From Acidobacteriaceae bacterium (GTDB lineage Bacteria > Acidobacteriota > Terriglobia > Terriglobales > Acidobacteriaceae): a DNA stretch of 48,554 bases. A program made the position numbers and the translations under genes. Location of the stretch: contig PLOG01000085.1 in NCBI GenBank assembly GCA_003142935.1, forward strand, positions 1 to 48,554, written 5' to 3'. Below are positions 1 through 8,762 of this stretch, one piece after another; the stretch's first letter is position 1; every line of letters begins with the position of its first letter. A model generated the notes under the pieces. The model had not been told where the DNA came from. It searched no databases and saw only the letters and a list, made by a program, of their open reading frames with translations.

Positions 1-1133
1 ATGGGCAGCAGGCGCTGGGCGTGAATGAGCTTAAGCAGACCCAACTCGAGATGGAAGCGCTGCTCCTGGCGGTAGTTGAGATCGTCAAAGGTACGCAGCA
101 CGATTTGCAGGTTGCGGGTGATCTCTTCTTCGGTGAAGAGAAGGGCGGTGCGAGCGGCGCGGGCGCGTTCGTCGCCGGAGATCTGGAGGAGCTCGGTTTG
201 TTCGCCGCCGAGTTTGGCCATGAGCGTATTGCGGAGATAGCGAACCAATTGGCGGGCGAGGGATGAAGGGCTATGGCCGGCGTTTACCAGGATGTTCAAC
301 TGCTGCATAAGTTCGGCGCTTTGGCCGGCGGCGACAGCTTCAAGCAGGCGCTCGAATACTGCGTTGGGCACCGCGCCCATGAGCTCGCGAATTTGCGCGG
401 AGGAGAGGACAGGGCGGCCATCTTCCAGAGGCGCGGAGGCGATGGCCTGGTCCATGATGGAGAGCGCGTCACGCATGGAGCCGTCGCCGGCTTCGGCCAG
501 CAGGGCCAGGGCTGTATCTTCGGCGGTGACCTGCTCCTGGCCGGCGATCATCTTCAACTGAGCGAGGATGTCGTCGAATTTGACGGCGTGAAAGCTGAAG
601 TGCTGGCAGCGGGAGCGGATGGTCTGGGGAATGTCTTCCGGCTGCGTGGTGGCCATCATGAAGATGACGTGAGAAGGAGGTTCCTCGAGGGTTTTGAGCA
701 GGGCGTTGAAGGCCGCGTCGGTAATCTGGTGGGCTTCGTCGAGGATGTAGATCTTGTAGCGGTCGCGCGAGGGTGCGTAGCGGGCGGCGTCGCGGAGCTC
801 GCGAATCTCGTCGATGCCGCGGTTGGTGGCGGCGTCGATCTCGATAACGTCGACCGCGTTGCCCTGGCGGACCTCGATGCAGGAATCGCAGACGCCGCAG
901 GGCTCGGGGGTGGGGCGCTCAGGCGAGCCGACGGCGTTGCGGCAGTTAAGGGCCATGGCGACGATGCGGGCGATGGTGGTTTTGCCGATGCCGCGGTGGC
1001 CGGAAAAGATGTAGCCGTGCGCGATGCGGTTCTGGCTGAGGGCATTCATCAGGGTACGCGTGACATGGTCCTGACCGGCGACGTCGGCAAAGCGCTGCGG
1101 ACGGTATTTTCTGGCCAGAACTTGATAACCCAT
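1..1133 (-). CDS. dnaX: DNA polymerase III subunit gamma/tau (3' part outside the window)
   Basis: This is the clamp-loader ATPase subunit of the replicative DNA polymerase. Read on the minus strand from the ATG at 1133 it begins MGYQVLARKYRPQRF, the usual opening of DnaX. A Walker A motif (GHRGIGKTT) follows, then a zinc-binding cysteine cluster ending CGVCDSC, a Walker B box ILDEAHQIT and a sensor-like stretch around TLEEPPSHVIFMMATT. An AAGGAG ribosome site lies about 11 bases before the ATG. The visible 377 codons cover the AAA+ domains and the start of the collar domain; the C-terminal part runs off the window edge. The family is certain. Whether a tau/gamma frameshift site exists cannot be judged from this part. 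Confidence 0.95.
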   Translation of the reverse strand, partial: MGYQVLARKYRPQRFADVAGQDHVTRTLMNALSQNRIAHGYIFSGHRGIGKTTIARIVAMALNCRNAVGSPERPTPEPCGVCDSCIEVRQGNAVDVIEIDAATNRGIDEIRELRDAARYAPSRDRYKIYILDEAHQITDAAFNALLKTLEEPPSHVIFMMATTQPEDIPQTIRSRCQHFSFHAVKFDDILAQLKMIAGQEQVTAEDTALALLAEAGDGSMRDALSIMDQAIASAPLEDGRPVLSSAQIRELMGAVPNAVFERLLEAVAAGQSAELMQQLNILVNAGHSPSSLARQLVRYLRNTLMAKLGGEQTELLQISGDERARAARTALLFTEEEITRNLQIVLRTFDDLNYRQEQRFHLELGLLKLIHAQRLLP

Positions 1134-1221
1134 GGATGAATGCGCTCCTTGAGGCCAGCCTGTGAATTCCAGGTTGCCCTAGAGGGGATTGTATCGTTCC
1201 GGGGTGGAGTGGGAAGTGGAG

Positions 1222-2175
1222 TTAGTTGCGCGTGGAACTGAAGGGGTCCACGTGCATGAAGTGCATCAGTGAGTTGTCGTAGAAGGGTGTGGGGGTGAAG
1301 GTGAGCAGGAAAATGGCGATGCCGATGACACCGAGCAGAAGACGGCCTCGGCTCAGGGAGGTTTGCCGGGAGACGCTGGGATGACGCATGGCTGGAATCA
1401 TGAGAAAGATGCCCCAGAGAATCCAGCCCATCCAGAAGACGGCTCCGGCGAGGAAGAGCGCGAAAGGAAGAAAGTCAGTGGAGATCTTGTGCACGCGGGG
1501 AGAGATGGCGTAGAGGATGTGGCCGCCATCGAGTTGGCCCGCGGGGATCAGATTCAGGGAAGTGATGAAGAGGCCGATCCATCCGGCGATGAGCACCGGG
1601 TGCGGGGTGATCCGGTCGAAGGGAGGAATCTGGGGGTCCCAGCGCAAGAGCAGCGCGTGGAGCAAGCGGATGGTGAGTGGTTCGCCGCCAAAACGCACGA
1701 TAGCCGGCGGCGCGTTGGGCGCGGCCTGTGTGCTGAGGGCAAAGCCGGCTGCAATCGCCAGCATGGACGCGATGTAGCCGGAGAGAGGACCGTAAATGCC
1801 CACATCCATAAGCGCATTGAGGTTGGTGATGCGGGAACGGATGCGAATGACGGCTCCCGCCGTGCCGCTAAGGGTGGGGGCGGGAAGTAACCAGGGAAGC
1901 GTGGCATCGATGCGGTGCGCGCGGCAGGCGAAGTAGTGGCCGAACTCGTGGATGAGCAGAATTCCCAGCAGGGAGAATGAAAAAGCCCAGCCCGTGATGT
2001 AGAGATCGGGATGATCGGAGAGCCAAGCCCAGGGCCAGAGGTCGGCATCGCGCACCACCGGAGGCATGCCTGCGAGGAAGTTCTGCATGAAGCGTGCGCC
2101 GTTGGCCGTGGTGGTGACCACGCTGGCGGCGAGCAGCAGCGCGGGCAGGCCATACTCCCGAAAGGTTGAGCGCAC
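1222..2175 (-). CDS. Site-2-protease-like M50 zinc metallopeptidase, integral membrane
   Basis: A polytopic membrane protease of the M50 family, which cuts substrates within or near the membrane. The zinc motif HEFGHY is present, with the second metal-ligand motif NLIPAGQLDGGH about 160 residues later, and several hydrophobic segments before, between and after them. The reading frame stays open upstream to about 2493, overlapping the HU gene, but that part is Cys/His/Pro-rich and reads like noncoding sequence. I prefer the GTG at 2175, which has GAGGAG four bases upstream and lies just before the first membrane helix (317 aa). An ATG at 2316 without a clear ribosome site is the alternative. 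The substrate is unknown. Confidence 0.85.
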   Translation of the reverse strand: MRSTFREYGLPALLLAASVVTTTANGARFMQNFLAGMPPVVRDADLWPWAWLSDHPDLYITGWAFSFSLLGILLIHEFGHYFACRAHRIDATLPWLLPAPTLSGTAGAVIRIRSRITNLNALMDVGIYGPLSGYIASMLAIAAGFALSTQAAPNAPPAIVRFGGEPLTIRLLHALLLRWDPQIPPFDRITPHPVLIAGWIGLFITSLNLIPAGQLDGGHILYAISPRVHKISTDFLPFALFLAGAVFWMGWILWGIFLMIPAMRHPSVSRQTSLSRGRLLLGVIGIAIFLLTFTPTPFYDNSLMHFMHVDPFSSTRN

Positions 2176-2341
2176 CAGACTCCTCGTGGATTTCAAGTGA
2201 GGCTGAGGAAAGATACACCGTCCCTTGGGGTGGGAACGTAGGGAGCCCGCATGGCCAGGCAACCCGCCGCAAAAGAGTCGAAACAGGCGGACCGGAACAA
2301 GTTGCCCAGGGCACATGCGAACTGCTATTGGCGGCGCGGCT

Positions 2342-2632
2342 TCAGGAGTGGGGCGCAGCGCCATTCTCGAGCACGTGCAATTCTTTGCCGGGCTTGAAGC
2401 GCACGGCCTTGCCGGGAGCGATGCTGACCTCGGTGCCGGTTCGTGGATTGCGGCCGATGCCGGTTTTGCGGGCGCGGACGCTGAAAACGCCAAACCCGCG
2501 CAGTTCGATGCGCTCGCCGGCTGTCAGAGCTTGCTTAAGGCCCTCGAAGACCGTATCCACCGCAGCTTCCGCCTTGGTGCGCGGCAGGCCCGTGCGCTCG
2601 ATAACGTGATGGACGATGTCCTGTTTAATCAA
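2342..2632 (-). CDS. HU/IHF-family nucleoid DNA-binding protein
   Basis: A 96-residue histone-like protein. It has the HU/IHF fold signature: an N-terminal helical dimerisation part (MIKQDIVHHVIERTG), the central GERIELRGFGVFSVRARK strand-turn, and the DNA-wrapping arm GRNPRTGTEV ending PGKAVRFKPGKEL. The start codon is TTG at 2632 with AGGA eight bases upstream. These proteins bend and compact DNA as dimers. It is transcribed divergently from dcd. Whether it acts as HU or IHF cannot be told from the sequence alone. Confidence 0.93.
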   Translation of the reverse strand: MIKQDIVHHVIERTGLPRTKAEAAVDTVFEGLKQALTAGERIELRGFGVFSVRARKTGIGRNPRTGTEVSIAPGKAVRFKPGKELHVLENGAAPHS

Positions 2633-2845
2633 AGGGGTATCCTCGCTGGCGCGACTGGTATTGACTTTACTACGACTTACAGTGGAGATGCTACAGATTT
2701 TGCTTCGAATATGGAACAGCAGAATGATAACGCATTGGATTTTGAGCTGAGGAAAAGCAGGTTGTATCGTCGAGGACCGATTGCCGGGCTCGCAAAAGGG
2801 CTGGGTAGATTTGCACAGCAGGAGCGATTCCTGGGGATAATTCGA

Positions 2846-2875
2846 TTGTCAATGTGGCTACAGTTTTCGTAAGAT
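2846..2875 (+). promoter_or_regulatory. Possible promoter for dcd
   Basis: TTGTCA (2846-2851) and TAAGAT (2870-2875) are separated by 18 bases and lie about 70 bases before the dcd start. Both hexamers are imperfect. This is the only signal I see in the roughly 310-base divergent gap between the HU gene and dcd; the rest shows no convincing gene. Confidence 0.3.
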
Positions 2876-2942
2876 GAAATTACAAATCAGAACTCGGGCC
2901 ATTTTTCCCCTTGAGAGAGTTAGACGCCGGGACGGGAGAGGC

Positions 2943-3497
2943 ATGTCGATTCAGAGCGATCGTTGGATCAGGGAACAGGCCATCAACCATCGCATGATTG
3001 AGCCATTCAGCGAAAAGCAGGTGGCCACGGGCGTAATCTCCTACGGACTTTCCTCCTATGGATACGATTTGCGGGTTTCCGATGAGTTCAAGATATTTAC
3101 GAATGTAAATAGCGCCATCATCGATCCGAAGTCGTTCGACGAGCGTTCGTTTGTTTCGGTGCAGGCAGAATCGGTGATTATTCCGCCCAACTCGTTTGCG
3201 TTGGCGCGGTCAGTCGAGTATTTTCGAATTCCCCGCGATGTATTGACGATCTGCGTTGGCAAGTCGACCTACGCGCGTTGCGGAATCATAGTGAACGTAA
3301 CGCCGTTCGAGCCGGAATGGGAGGGATTTGTGACCCTCGAGATTTCAAATACAACTCCACTGCCGGCCAAGGTTTACGCCAACGAAGGGCTGTGCCAGAT
3401 TTTGTTTTTCCGCTCCGATGAGGCCTGCGAGGTCAGCTATGCGGATCGCAAAGGCAAATATCAAAATCAACAAGGGATTGTGCTTCCCAAGCTTTAG
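2943..3497 (+). CDS. dcd: dCTP deaminase
   Basis: Deaminates dCTP to dUTP in thymidylate synthesis. The 184-residue protein matches the family length. It carries the conserved [13 protein letters not shown] stretch, a trimer-core region around [33 protein letters not shown] and [22 protein letters not shown], which contains the catalytic glutamate region, followed by the C-terminal Q-rich lid GKYQNQQG. The ATG at 2943 has GGGAGAGG directly upstream; the frame extends to 2874 but that start has no ribosome site. Whether it is mono- or bifunctional (deaminase plus dUTPase) was not resolved. Confidence 0.95.
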   Translation: MSIQSDRWIREQAINHRMIEPFSEKQVATGVISYGLSSYGYDLRVSDEFKIFTNVNSAIIDPKSFDERSFVSVQAESVIIPPNSFALARSVEYFRIPRDVLTICVGKSTYARCGIIVNVTPFEPEWEGFVTLEISNTTPLPAKVYANEGLCQILFFRSDEACEVSYADRKGKYQNQQGIVLPKL

Positions 3498-3624
3498 GTT
3501 GGCGCACGCCTTGCGATCGGGGTGGTTGAAAAAAGAACACCGGCGGCATGAGAAAGGGGACAAACGCTTTCCATCGCCGCAGCAGGTTCGGCTCTCTTGC
3601 ATTTTTTTTGCCTTGGGGAAGAAG

Positions 3625-4446
3625 ATGTCTTCGATTCGTAAGCCGGGGAATCGCGATACTGCTAATCGCGATACTGGGAATCGCAATTCCGGGAATCGGA
3701 ATACCAGCCCAATCCGTATCGGGTTAGTTGCCGACGAGCCAATACGTCTTGCGGGGCTGACCAGCGTCTTTGAGCAAGCTGTCCAGGTTGTCCATGGCCA
3801 ACTGCTCCCGATCATCGGGAGCATGACGGAATTGCTGGAGGCCGAGTCACTCCAATACCTGGTTGTGGATCTGCATATTTCCACTTTCGGACTCGAGACT
3901 CTGGACACCATTCGCCGCGCGCGCCCCGACATCAAGTTGATCGTGATTGGACCGGGCGGAAACGACGACCTGGCCCTGAACGCAATCGCCGCCGGGGCCC
4001 GGGCGTACCTGGACCATGAGGCAGGGCCGGAGGCGGTGCTCACTGCGATTGAGCAGGTGACGGAAGGTTCGATATGGGCGCCGCGGCGGCTGCTGTCGAA
4101 ACTGATTGACCGTTTGCTGGAGAGCCCCGACGCCAGGGAGGCCGCTATAGGTCCTGCACAGATCAGGCCTGCAGAGATACCGCCACCACCGATGGCGCCT
4201 CTAGAGACGACGCCTCTACAGACGGAGCCCTTAGAGAGAGCGCCTCAACTCACGGCTCGCGAAAGGCAGGTTCTTGAGCTGATTCTGAAGGCGCACTCCA
4301 ACCGCGAGATCGCGTCGGAACTGGGCATCGAAGAGCGCACAGTCCGCGCCCATTTGGCTCGATTAATGCGCAAAACAGGCGCAGATAACCGCATTAAATT
4401 GTCGATTTCGGCGCGGAGTCTTTTTTCAGTTGCCGTAGAGGAATGA
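3625..4446 (+). CDS. LuxR/NarL-type regulator with a degenerate receiver domain
   Basis: A 273-residue two-domain transcription regulator. Residues 8-27 are four five-residue repeats (GNRDT, ANRDT, GNRNS, GNRNT). A receiver-like domain follows (about 29-150), with an acidic pair in VADEPIR and an aspartate in LVVDLH where the phospho-acceptor would lie. The usual proline after the acceptor is missing and the conserved lysine near GARAYLDHE is replaced. A Pro/Thr/Glu linker leads to a C-terminal LuxR helix-turn-helix (LTARERQVLELI, SNREIASELGIEERTVRAHL). The ATG at 3625 follows GGGGAAGAAG. No histidine kinase gene is adjacent. It may work without phosphorylation; that is inference. Confidence 0.82.
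   Translation: MSSIRKPGNRDTANRDTGNRNSGNRNTSPIRIGLVADEPIRLAGLTSVFEQAVQVVHGQLLPIIGSMTELLEAESLQYLVVDLHISTFGLETLDTIRRARPDIKLIVIGPGGNDDLALNAIAAGARAYLDHEAGPEAVLTAIEQVTEGSIWAPRRLLSKLIDRLLESPDAREAAIGPAQIRPAEIPPPPMAPLETTPLQTEPLERAPQLTARERQVLELILKAHSNREIASELGIEERTVRAHLARLMRKTGADNRIKLSISARSLFSVAVEE
3646..3705 (+). repeat. Four 15-bp imperfect tandem repeats inside the regulator gene
   Basis: Units start at 3646, 3661, 3676 and 3691. The first two differ only in their first four bases; units three and four drift further. Each can be read as 7+7+1 or 7+8 bases (for example GGGAATC, GCGATAC, T), so it resembles the seven-base arrays elsewhere in the window but keeps the reading frame. They encode the N-terminal GNRDT-like repeats. 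Confidence 0.85.
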
Positions 4447-4517
4447 ATGCCAGATGGAGGGCGAGCGGGGTCGCAGTCTATTAACTGATTAAGCAATATC
4501 AACGGTTACTTAACGCC

Positions 4518-4556
4518 AAGGTCTTCAAGTACTCTTGTGCAAAAAAGACCTTTTCT
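4518..4556 (+). terminator. Intrinsic terminator-like hairpin downstream of the LuxR-type gene
   Basis: AAGGTCTT (4518-4525) pairs with AAGACCTT (4545-4552) around a 19-base loop, followed by TTCT. The stem is AT-rich and the T-run short, so it is a weak terminator for the gene ending at 4446. Confidence 0.45.
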
Positions 4557-4592
4557 ACAAGATGTGTATAGAAACAACGCAGATCTGGGGAA

Positions 4593-4651
4593 AGGAGTTC
4601 CAAGGCAGCATGTTTCCATGAGGCCTTGGAACTCCTCTTTTTTTCTTTCTT
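4593..4651 (+). terminator. Strong intrinsic terminator
   Basis: A perfect 14-bp stem (AGGAGTTCCAAGGC at 4593-4606 with its complement at 4623-4636) closes a 16-base loop and is followed by CTTTTTTTCTTTCTT. A second small palindrome (CTTGTGGA, TT, TCCACAAG) lies at 4649-4666. It reads as a plus-strand rho-independent terminator, ending either the LuxR-type transcript or a short independent RNA. Confidence 0.8.
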
Positions 4652-4710
4652 GTGGATTTCCACAAGGGAACATATCTGTGGTGTCTTCTTCAGCCCTCCC
4701 CCAACATCCA

Positions 4711-4907
4711 TCCCGGCAGGCCATTTCTGCATCTGATCAAGAGCAACAAGGCTATTCGAGGTTGCTCCCGAGGAGCGGCCTGCCGCACTTGGCCTGCGCG
4801 CGCGTTGCCCAAGCGCGCGCATTTCAATGAGTAGTGCTGAAGTCCAGACTTCAAGATGAAGCCCGGGTTTCAAGATTGAGTCTGCCCGTGGCGGGCGCGG
4901 TTTTTTT
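4711..4907 (+). ncRNA. Candidate structured small RNA, unrecognised family
   Basis: The roughly 640-base interval between the LuxR-type gene and the SYLF gene has no convincing coding frame but is rich in complementary segments. CGGCAGGCC (4714-4722) pairs with 4777-4785 and encloses GAGCAAC (4741-4747) pairing with 4761-4767. A 9-bp GC stem follows (4795-4803 with 4813-4821), and the segment ends in GCCCG-TGG-CGGGC with seven Ts at 4901-4907. It lies between two terminator-like signals. I did not recognise RNase P, tmRNA, SRP or 6S motifs. It could instead be a 5' leader or unrelated hairpins. Confidence 0.32.
4884..4907 (+). terminator. Terminator-like hairpin with seven-T run
   Basis: GCCCG (4884-4888) and CGGGC (4892-4896) pair over a three-base loop. 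GCGG follows, then seven Ts (4901-4907). The short stem is offset from the T-run, so efficiency is uncertain. Confidence 0.45.
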
Positions 4908-5085
4908 GTCATGGGCAGTTGCGATAGGCTGATTCAGGATGTTCCGATGCTGTGCGCGAGAGGAGTACGGCGCGTTCGAAGCGGGCATGCAGGGTGACAG
5001 CCCCATCGGAATGTGATGTTTCAAGGAATGCAGAACTCAGGCTTCCACGCTCCCCAGAGGCCGTGGATTGGAAAGGAAACGGGAA

Positions 5086-5778
5086 ATGAAGAAGATTATT
5101 TCGTCGATTTGCGCCGGGTTGTTGCTGAGCGGCACAGCGTTTGCAGCATCCTCGCGAGTGGATCTGCAGGACCGCATCGATGCCGCCAAGGTGGTTTTGG
5201 ACCAGATTATGGGCGCCAAGGACAGCAGCATTCCCATGAACATCCTGCAACAGGCGACCTGCGTCGCGGTGGTTCCCGGGATGATCAAGGGGGCATTCGT
5301 GTTCGGCGGGCAATACGGCCAAGGCGTGGTGACGTGCCGCACCGGACAGGGATGGAGCGCGCCGGTGTTTATTCGCATGGCGGGCGGCTCGTTCGGGTTC
5401 CAGATCGGGGGACAGTCGACCGACCTGGTGCTGGTTGCGGTGAACGATCGCGGTTTCCAGGACTTGCTGAAGAACAAGTTCAAGATTGGCGGCGATGCAT
5501 CGGCGGCAGCCGGTCCGGTAGGGCGCAGCAGCCAGGCGGCCACGGACTGGAAGATGAATGCGGAGCTGCTCAGCTATTCGCGCAACAAGGGGATTTTCGC
5601 GGGCATCGACCTCGACGGCACCAGCGTGAGCCAAAACGTTGACGATACCGATACCTATTACGGCGCGCCGCATCACTTCGAAAGCGTTTTGAAAGGGGAC
5701 GTGGCGGTGCCGGAGGGAGCTGTGCCGTTTGTGCGTGCGGTGGCCCACTATTTCGTTGAAGCCAAGAATCGCAAGTAG
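5086..5778 (+). CDS. Secreted SYLF-domain (Ysc84-type) lipid-binding-like protein
   Basis: A 230-residue exported protein. The N-terminus MKKIISSICAGLLLSGTAFA is a clear signal peptide. The body matches the SYLF/Ysc84 family: the helical start RIDAAKVVLDQIM, then CVAVVPGMIKGAFVFGGQYGQGVV, SFGFQIGGQSTDLVLVAVNDRG and a C-terminal YSRNKGIFAGIDLDGTSVS. Known members bind lipids; the role of bacterial members is poorly defined. I chose the ATG at 5086 because GGAAAGGA lies just upstream and the signal peptide starts there; a TTG at 5068 is in frame. A hairpin follows the stop codon. Confidence 0.85.
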   Translation: MKKIISSICAGLLLSGTAFAASSRVDLQDRIDAAKVVLDQIMGAKDSSIPMNILQQATCVAVVPGMIKGAFVFGGQYGQGVVTCRTGQGWSAPVFIRMAGGSFGFQIGGQSTDLVLVAVNDRGFQDLLKNKFKIGGDASAAAGPVGRSSQAATDWKMNAELLSYSRNKGIFAGIDLDGTSVSQNVDDTDTYYGAPHHFESVLKGDVAVPEGAVPFVRAVAHYFVEAKNRK

Positions 5779-5806
5779 CGGCGGAGCAAACCGGACAGGA
5801 TTCACG

Positions 5807-5834
5807 GGGCGGTCAGGCTGGAGCCTGACCGCCC
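5807..5834 (+). terminator. Perfect GC-rich hairpin after the SYLF gene
   Basis: GGGCGGTCAGGCT (5807-5819) pairs perfectly with 5822-5834 over a two-base loop. There is no clear T-run, so it may stop transcription only partly or protect the 3' end of the SYLF mRNA. Confidence 0.5.
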
Positions 5835-5897
5835 GATTCGTTTGCGCCGGGCCGCGGAAGGCGCCGGGGAAGGCTAAACTGGTGTTTGTCTTCAAAG

Positions 5898-6797
5898 ATG
5901 CGGGACAGAATCGAGTATTGGCTGGTGGTGGCCGTGGCGCGCACCCTGGGGCGCATGCCGCGCGGGGTGGCGCGTCTGTGGGCGTGGGTTCTTGCCTTCA
6001 AGGTTTACTGGCTATTTGGGCGGCTGCGCAGGGTGGGCGCGCACAACCTGGAGATGGCTCTGCCTGAGCTTTCGCCGAAGACAAGAAAGGCGATTCTGCG
6101 GCGGGTTTACATTCACCTGGGATGGCAACTGGTGGAGTTTTGCCGCATGACGCGGTACACCGCGGAAAACACGCGTGACTGGATGCGCACCGAGGGGCTG
6201 GAGCACTACCTGGCGGCAGAGGCGCGCGGCAAAGGTGTGCTGGTGATTACGGGGCATCTGGGCGCGTGGGAACTGTCGAGCTTTTACCACTCGCTGATGG
6301 GTCACCCGATGGGGATGGTGATTCGCAGGCTGGATAACCGGAGGCTGGATGGGTTCGTGAATGGGATCCGGTGCATGCATGGAAACTACGTGCTGCATAA
6401 GGACGACTTCGGGCGCGGGTTGCTGATGGCGATGCGCGAGGGCGGGACGGTCGGTATCCTGATGGACACGAACATGACTCCGCCGCAGGGCGCGTTTGTG
6501 AAGTTCTTCGGGATGGAGGCTTGCACGGCAACGGGGCTGGCTCACGTGGCACGCAAGACGGGCGCGGCAGTCTTGCCGGGTTTCATGCTGTGGGATGCAA
6601 CAGAGAAGAAATATGTCCTGCATTTTGGGCCGGAGGTTGCGATTCCGAAGACGAGCGATGCGAGCGCGGATATTCTGGCGGGGACGCAGTTGTGCACCAG
6701 CGCAATTGAGGAGTGGATTCGGCGCTATCCAGACCAGTGGCTGTGGATTCATCGGCGCTGGAAGACGCGGCCGGCGGGGGAGCCGGGGCTCTACTGA
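5898..6797 (+). CDS. Lipid A biosynthesis late acyltransferase (LpxL/HtrB family)
   Basis: Membrane-associated acyltransferase expected to add a secondary acyl chain to the lipid A precursor. The 299-residue protein has an N-terminal hydrophobic segment ([13 protein letters not shown]) and the family HX4(D/E) catalytic box as HLGAWE (about residues 120-125). The substrate-side block [16 protein letters not shown], the [12 protein letters not shown] region and the C-terminal [15 protein letters not shown] signature follow. The start is the ATG at 5898; a TTG at 5886 is possible, and neither has a strong ribosome site. lpxD follows 22 bases downstream, consistent with co-transcription. Confidence 0.88.
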   Translation: MRDRIEYWLVVAVARTLGRMPRGVARLWAWVLAFKVYWLFGRLRRVGAHNLEMALPELSPKTRKAILRRVYIHLGWQLVEFCRMTRYTAENTRDWMRTEGLEHYLAAEARGKGVLVITGHLGAWELSSFYHSLMGHPMGMVIRRLDNRRLDGFVNGIRCMHGNYVLHKDDFGRGLLMAMREGGTVGILMDTNMTPPQGAFVKFFGMEACTATGLAHVARKTGAAVLPGFMLWDATEKKYVLHFGPEVAIPKTSDASADILAGTQLCTSAIEEWIRRYPDQWLWIHRRWKTRPAGEPGLY

Positions 6798-6819
6798 TGC
6801 AGGCTTTGGGGAGAGACGC

Positions 6820-7848
6820 ATGACGCTGGGCGAACTGGTTGAAAAGCTGGGCGGCAGGTTGACGCAGGGAAGCCCTGCGGTTGCGCTCAGCGGCGTCGAA
6901 AGCTCGGGCGCGGCAAAAGAACAGGATCTGGTGTTTGCCGAGGACGCTGCCTCCGCTACGAAGGCGCTTGCCGGGGCTGCGGGGGCGCTGGTGCTCAAGT
7001 TGGGGTGTCTTGAAGGGTATGGCTCCAACTTGGCGATGGCGGTTGTGGAGGCCGATCAGCCGCGGCTTTGGTTTGCGCGGGCCGCGAAGCTGCTGAAGCC
7101 GGGAGTCGCAGCGGCGAGCGTGCATTCGACGGCGGCGGTTGGCTTGGAGGTCGAGATCGGCGAGGCAGTGACGATTGGCGCTTGTGCAGCGATTGGCGAT
7201 GGCGCCGTGCTTGGCTCGGGAACACGTGTCGAGGCTGGTGCGGTGATTGGCGAGGGGGTTCGGGTTGGCGAGAATTGCCGGATTTATCCGAATGTGACGA
7301 TCTATAGCGGAACGACGCTGGGCAATCGCGTGGTGGTTCATGCCGGCGCGGTGCTGGGAGCGGATGGCTTTGGCTATGTTCGCGATGCGAAGACCGGCAC
7401 ATACACGCAATTCCCGCAGCAAGGGACCCTCCTCATCGAGGATGACGTGGAGATCGGCGCCAACTCGACCATCGACCGGGGGGCGTTGAAGCAGACGCGG
7501 ATCGGACGCGGAACGAAGATCGATAACCTGGTCCATGTGGGCCACAACTGCGACATTGGCGAGGACGTGATTCTGGTCGCGCTGACGGGGATCTCCGGCT
7601 CGTCGACGGTGGGCAATGGGGCGGTGATTGCCGGGCAGGTGGGCATTGGCGACCACGTCAAGATTGGCCCCGGCGTGATTCTGGGGGGACAGGCGGGCGT
7701 CTTCAGCGGGTCGAAGGTCACCAACGAAGGCCTGAAGCCGGGAACCGTGCTCTACGGCACGCCGGCTCGGCCGCTGCGGCAGGTTCTGCGCGAACAGGCG
7801 GTGCTGGCGCGGATGGCGAAAAGGCAAAAGACAGGGAAAAGCGAATAG
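6820..7848 (+). CDS. lpxD: UDP-3-O-acylglucosamine N-acyltransferase
   Basis: Adds the N-linked hydroxyacyl chain to UDP-3-O-acylglucosamine, the third step of lipid A synthesis. The 342-residue protein has the LpxD N-terminal uridine-binding domain ([19 protein letters not shown]) and a long left-handed beta-helix of hexapeptide repeats ([19 protein letters not shown] onward). GADGFGYV and [10 protein letters not shown], holding the likely catalytic histidine, are present. The ATG at 6820 has GGGGAGAG upstream. The last codons (KTGKSE) run into a seven-base repeat array. Other lpx genes are not in the window. Confidence 0.95.
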   Translation: MTLGELVEKLGGRLTQGSPAVALSGVESSGAAKEQDLVFAEDAASATKALAGAAGALVLKLGCLEGYGSNLAMAVVEADQPRLWFARAAKLLKPGVAAASVHSTAAVGLEVEIGEAVTIGACAAIGDGAVLGSGTRVEAGAVIGEGVRVGENCRIYPNVTIYSGTTLGNRVVVHAGAVLGADGFGYVRDAKTGTYTQFPQQGTLLIEDDVEIGANSTIDRGALKQTRIGRGTKIDNLVHVGHNCDIGEDVILVALTGISGSSTVGNGAVIAGQVGIGDHVKIGPGVILGGQAGVFSGSKVTNEGLKPGTVLYGTPARPLRQVLREQAVLARMAKRQKTGKSE

Positions 7849-7919
7849 GGAACCGGGAATAGAAGGTTTGGGCGGTGATTTGCTAGTTCCCTTTTTCCCG
7901 TGATTTCTGTTCCCTGCTG
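7833..7919. repeat. Facing 7/8-base-period repeat arrays between lpxD and cheR
   Basis: AGGGAAA, AGCGAAT, AGGGAAC, CGGGAAT follow one another with a seven-base period from 7833 to 7860, starting inside the end of lpxD. A looser array with the same GGGAA core in the opposite orientation occupies 7883-7919. AGGGAAC (7847-7853) can pair with GTTCCCT (7886-7892), which is followed by Ts, so the pair may act as a two-sided terminator between the convergent genes. Confidence 0.6.
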
Positions 7920-8762
7920 TTAGCTTGGCTGTCTTGGTTTGAAGTAGCACGTGCCGCCGGCGAGGTTGGAGGTCCAGAGGGAGGGATCGGCGGGCTGCTC
8001 GCTTGAGCCGAGGAAGAGGAGGCCGTCGGGGGCGAGGAGGCGGTGGATTCCGGCGAGCAGGGTTTTGCGCGTCTCCTGGGAGAAGTAGAGCATGACGTTA
8101 CGCAGGAAGACGATGTCGAAGCGGTCGCTGGCGCGGTTGAAGGGCAACTGGGGCGCGCAGAGGTTGGCCTGGCGGAAGTTGCAGAGATTGCGGACTTCGG
8201 GCTTGATGGTCCAGTCTTCGCCAACCTGGTCGAAGTAGCGGACTACGAAACGGGCGGGAAGGCCACGATTGATTTCGATGCGATGGAATCGGCCAGCGTG
8301 GGCACGCTCGACGACTTCGTTGCAGAGATCGGTGCCTTCAATGCGGATGTCCCAGCCGACGAGCATGGGAAAATGCGCGCGCATTAACATGGCGAGGCTA
8401 TATCCCTCCTGGCCGGTAGAGCAGGCGGCGCTCCAGTAGCGCAGGGAGCGCGCGGTTCGGCGGGCTTCAATTAATTTAGGCAGCAGCTCGGTGCGCAGCA
8501 GTTCGAAGGGACGGGCATCGCGAAAGAAGCTGGTTTCGTTGATGGTCATGGCCTCGGCGATGGCGCGCTCGAGGGCAGTGTCTTTCTTGACGCGCAGATG
8601 GCGCACGAGTTCGTCCAGGCGGCTCATGCCCTGGTTGCGCAAAAGCTTGGTGAGGCGGGTCTCGAAGAGGTAGTCGCGCGAGGGGTCAAGCACGTTTCGC
8701 GAGAGGCCGAAGACGAGTTCGCGAAGATAGCCGTAGTCGACGGTGGTGGCCTGTTCCATCAT
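7920..8762 (-). CDS. cheR: Chemotaxis protein methyltransferase
   Basis: Uses S-adenosylmethionine to methylate glutamates on chemoreceptors. The 280-residue protein has the CheR N-terminal helical domain (YLFETRLTKLLRNQGMSRLDELV), NETSFFRDARPFELL, the SAM-binding WSAACSTGQEGYSLAML block and the FDIVFLRNVMLYFSQETR loop. It is the last gene of the chemosensory operon; its ATG overlaps the cheB stop codon by four bases (ATGA), implying translational coupling. No methyl-accepting receptor gene is in the window, so its target lies elsewhere. Confidence 0.95.
   Translation of the reverse strand: MMEQATTVDYGYLRELVFGLSRNVLDPSRDYLFETRLTKLLRNQGMSRLDELVRHLRVKKDTALERAIAEAMTINETSFFRDARPFELLRTELLPKLIEARRTARSLRYWSAACSTGQEGYSLAMLMRAHFPMLVGWDIRIEGTDLCNEVVERAHAGRFHRIEINRGLPARFVVRYFDQVGEDWTIKPEVRNLCNFRQANLCAPQLPFNRASDRFDIVFLRNVMLYFSQETRKTLLAGIHRLLAPDGLLFLGSSEQPADPSLWTSNLAGGTCYFKPRQPS

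Noticed and set aside
273-1139. Long plus-strand open frame (288 codons) opposite dnaX
   Set aside because: It is the antisense shadow of the dnaX coding frame; its translation is repetitive and shows no family motif, while the minus strand encodes clear DnaX motifs.
4499-4912. Minus-strand 137-codon frame across the hairpin-rich interval
   Set aside because: It reads through two strong palindromes and shows Cys/Arg-rich noise, so hairpins and a possible RNA explain the region better.
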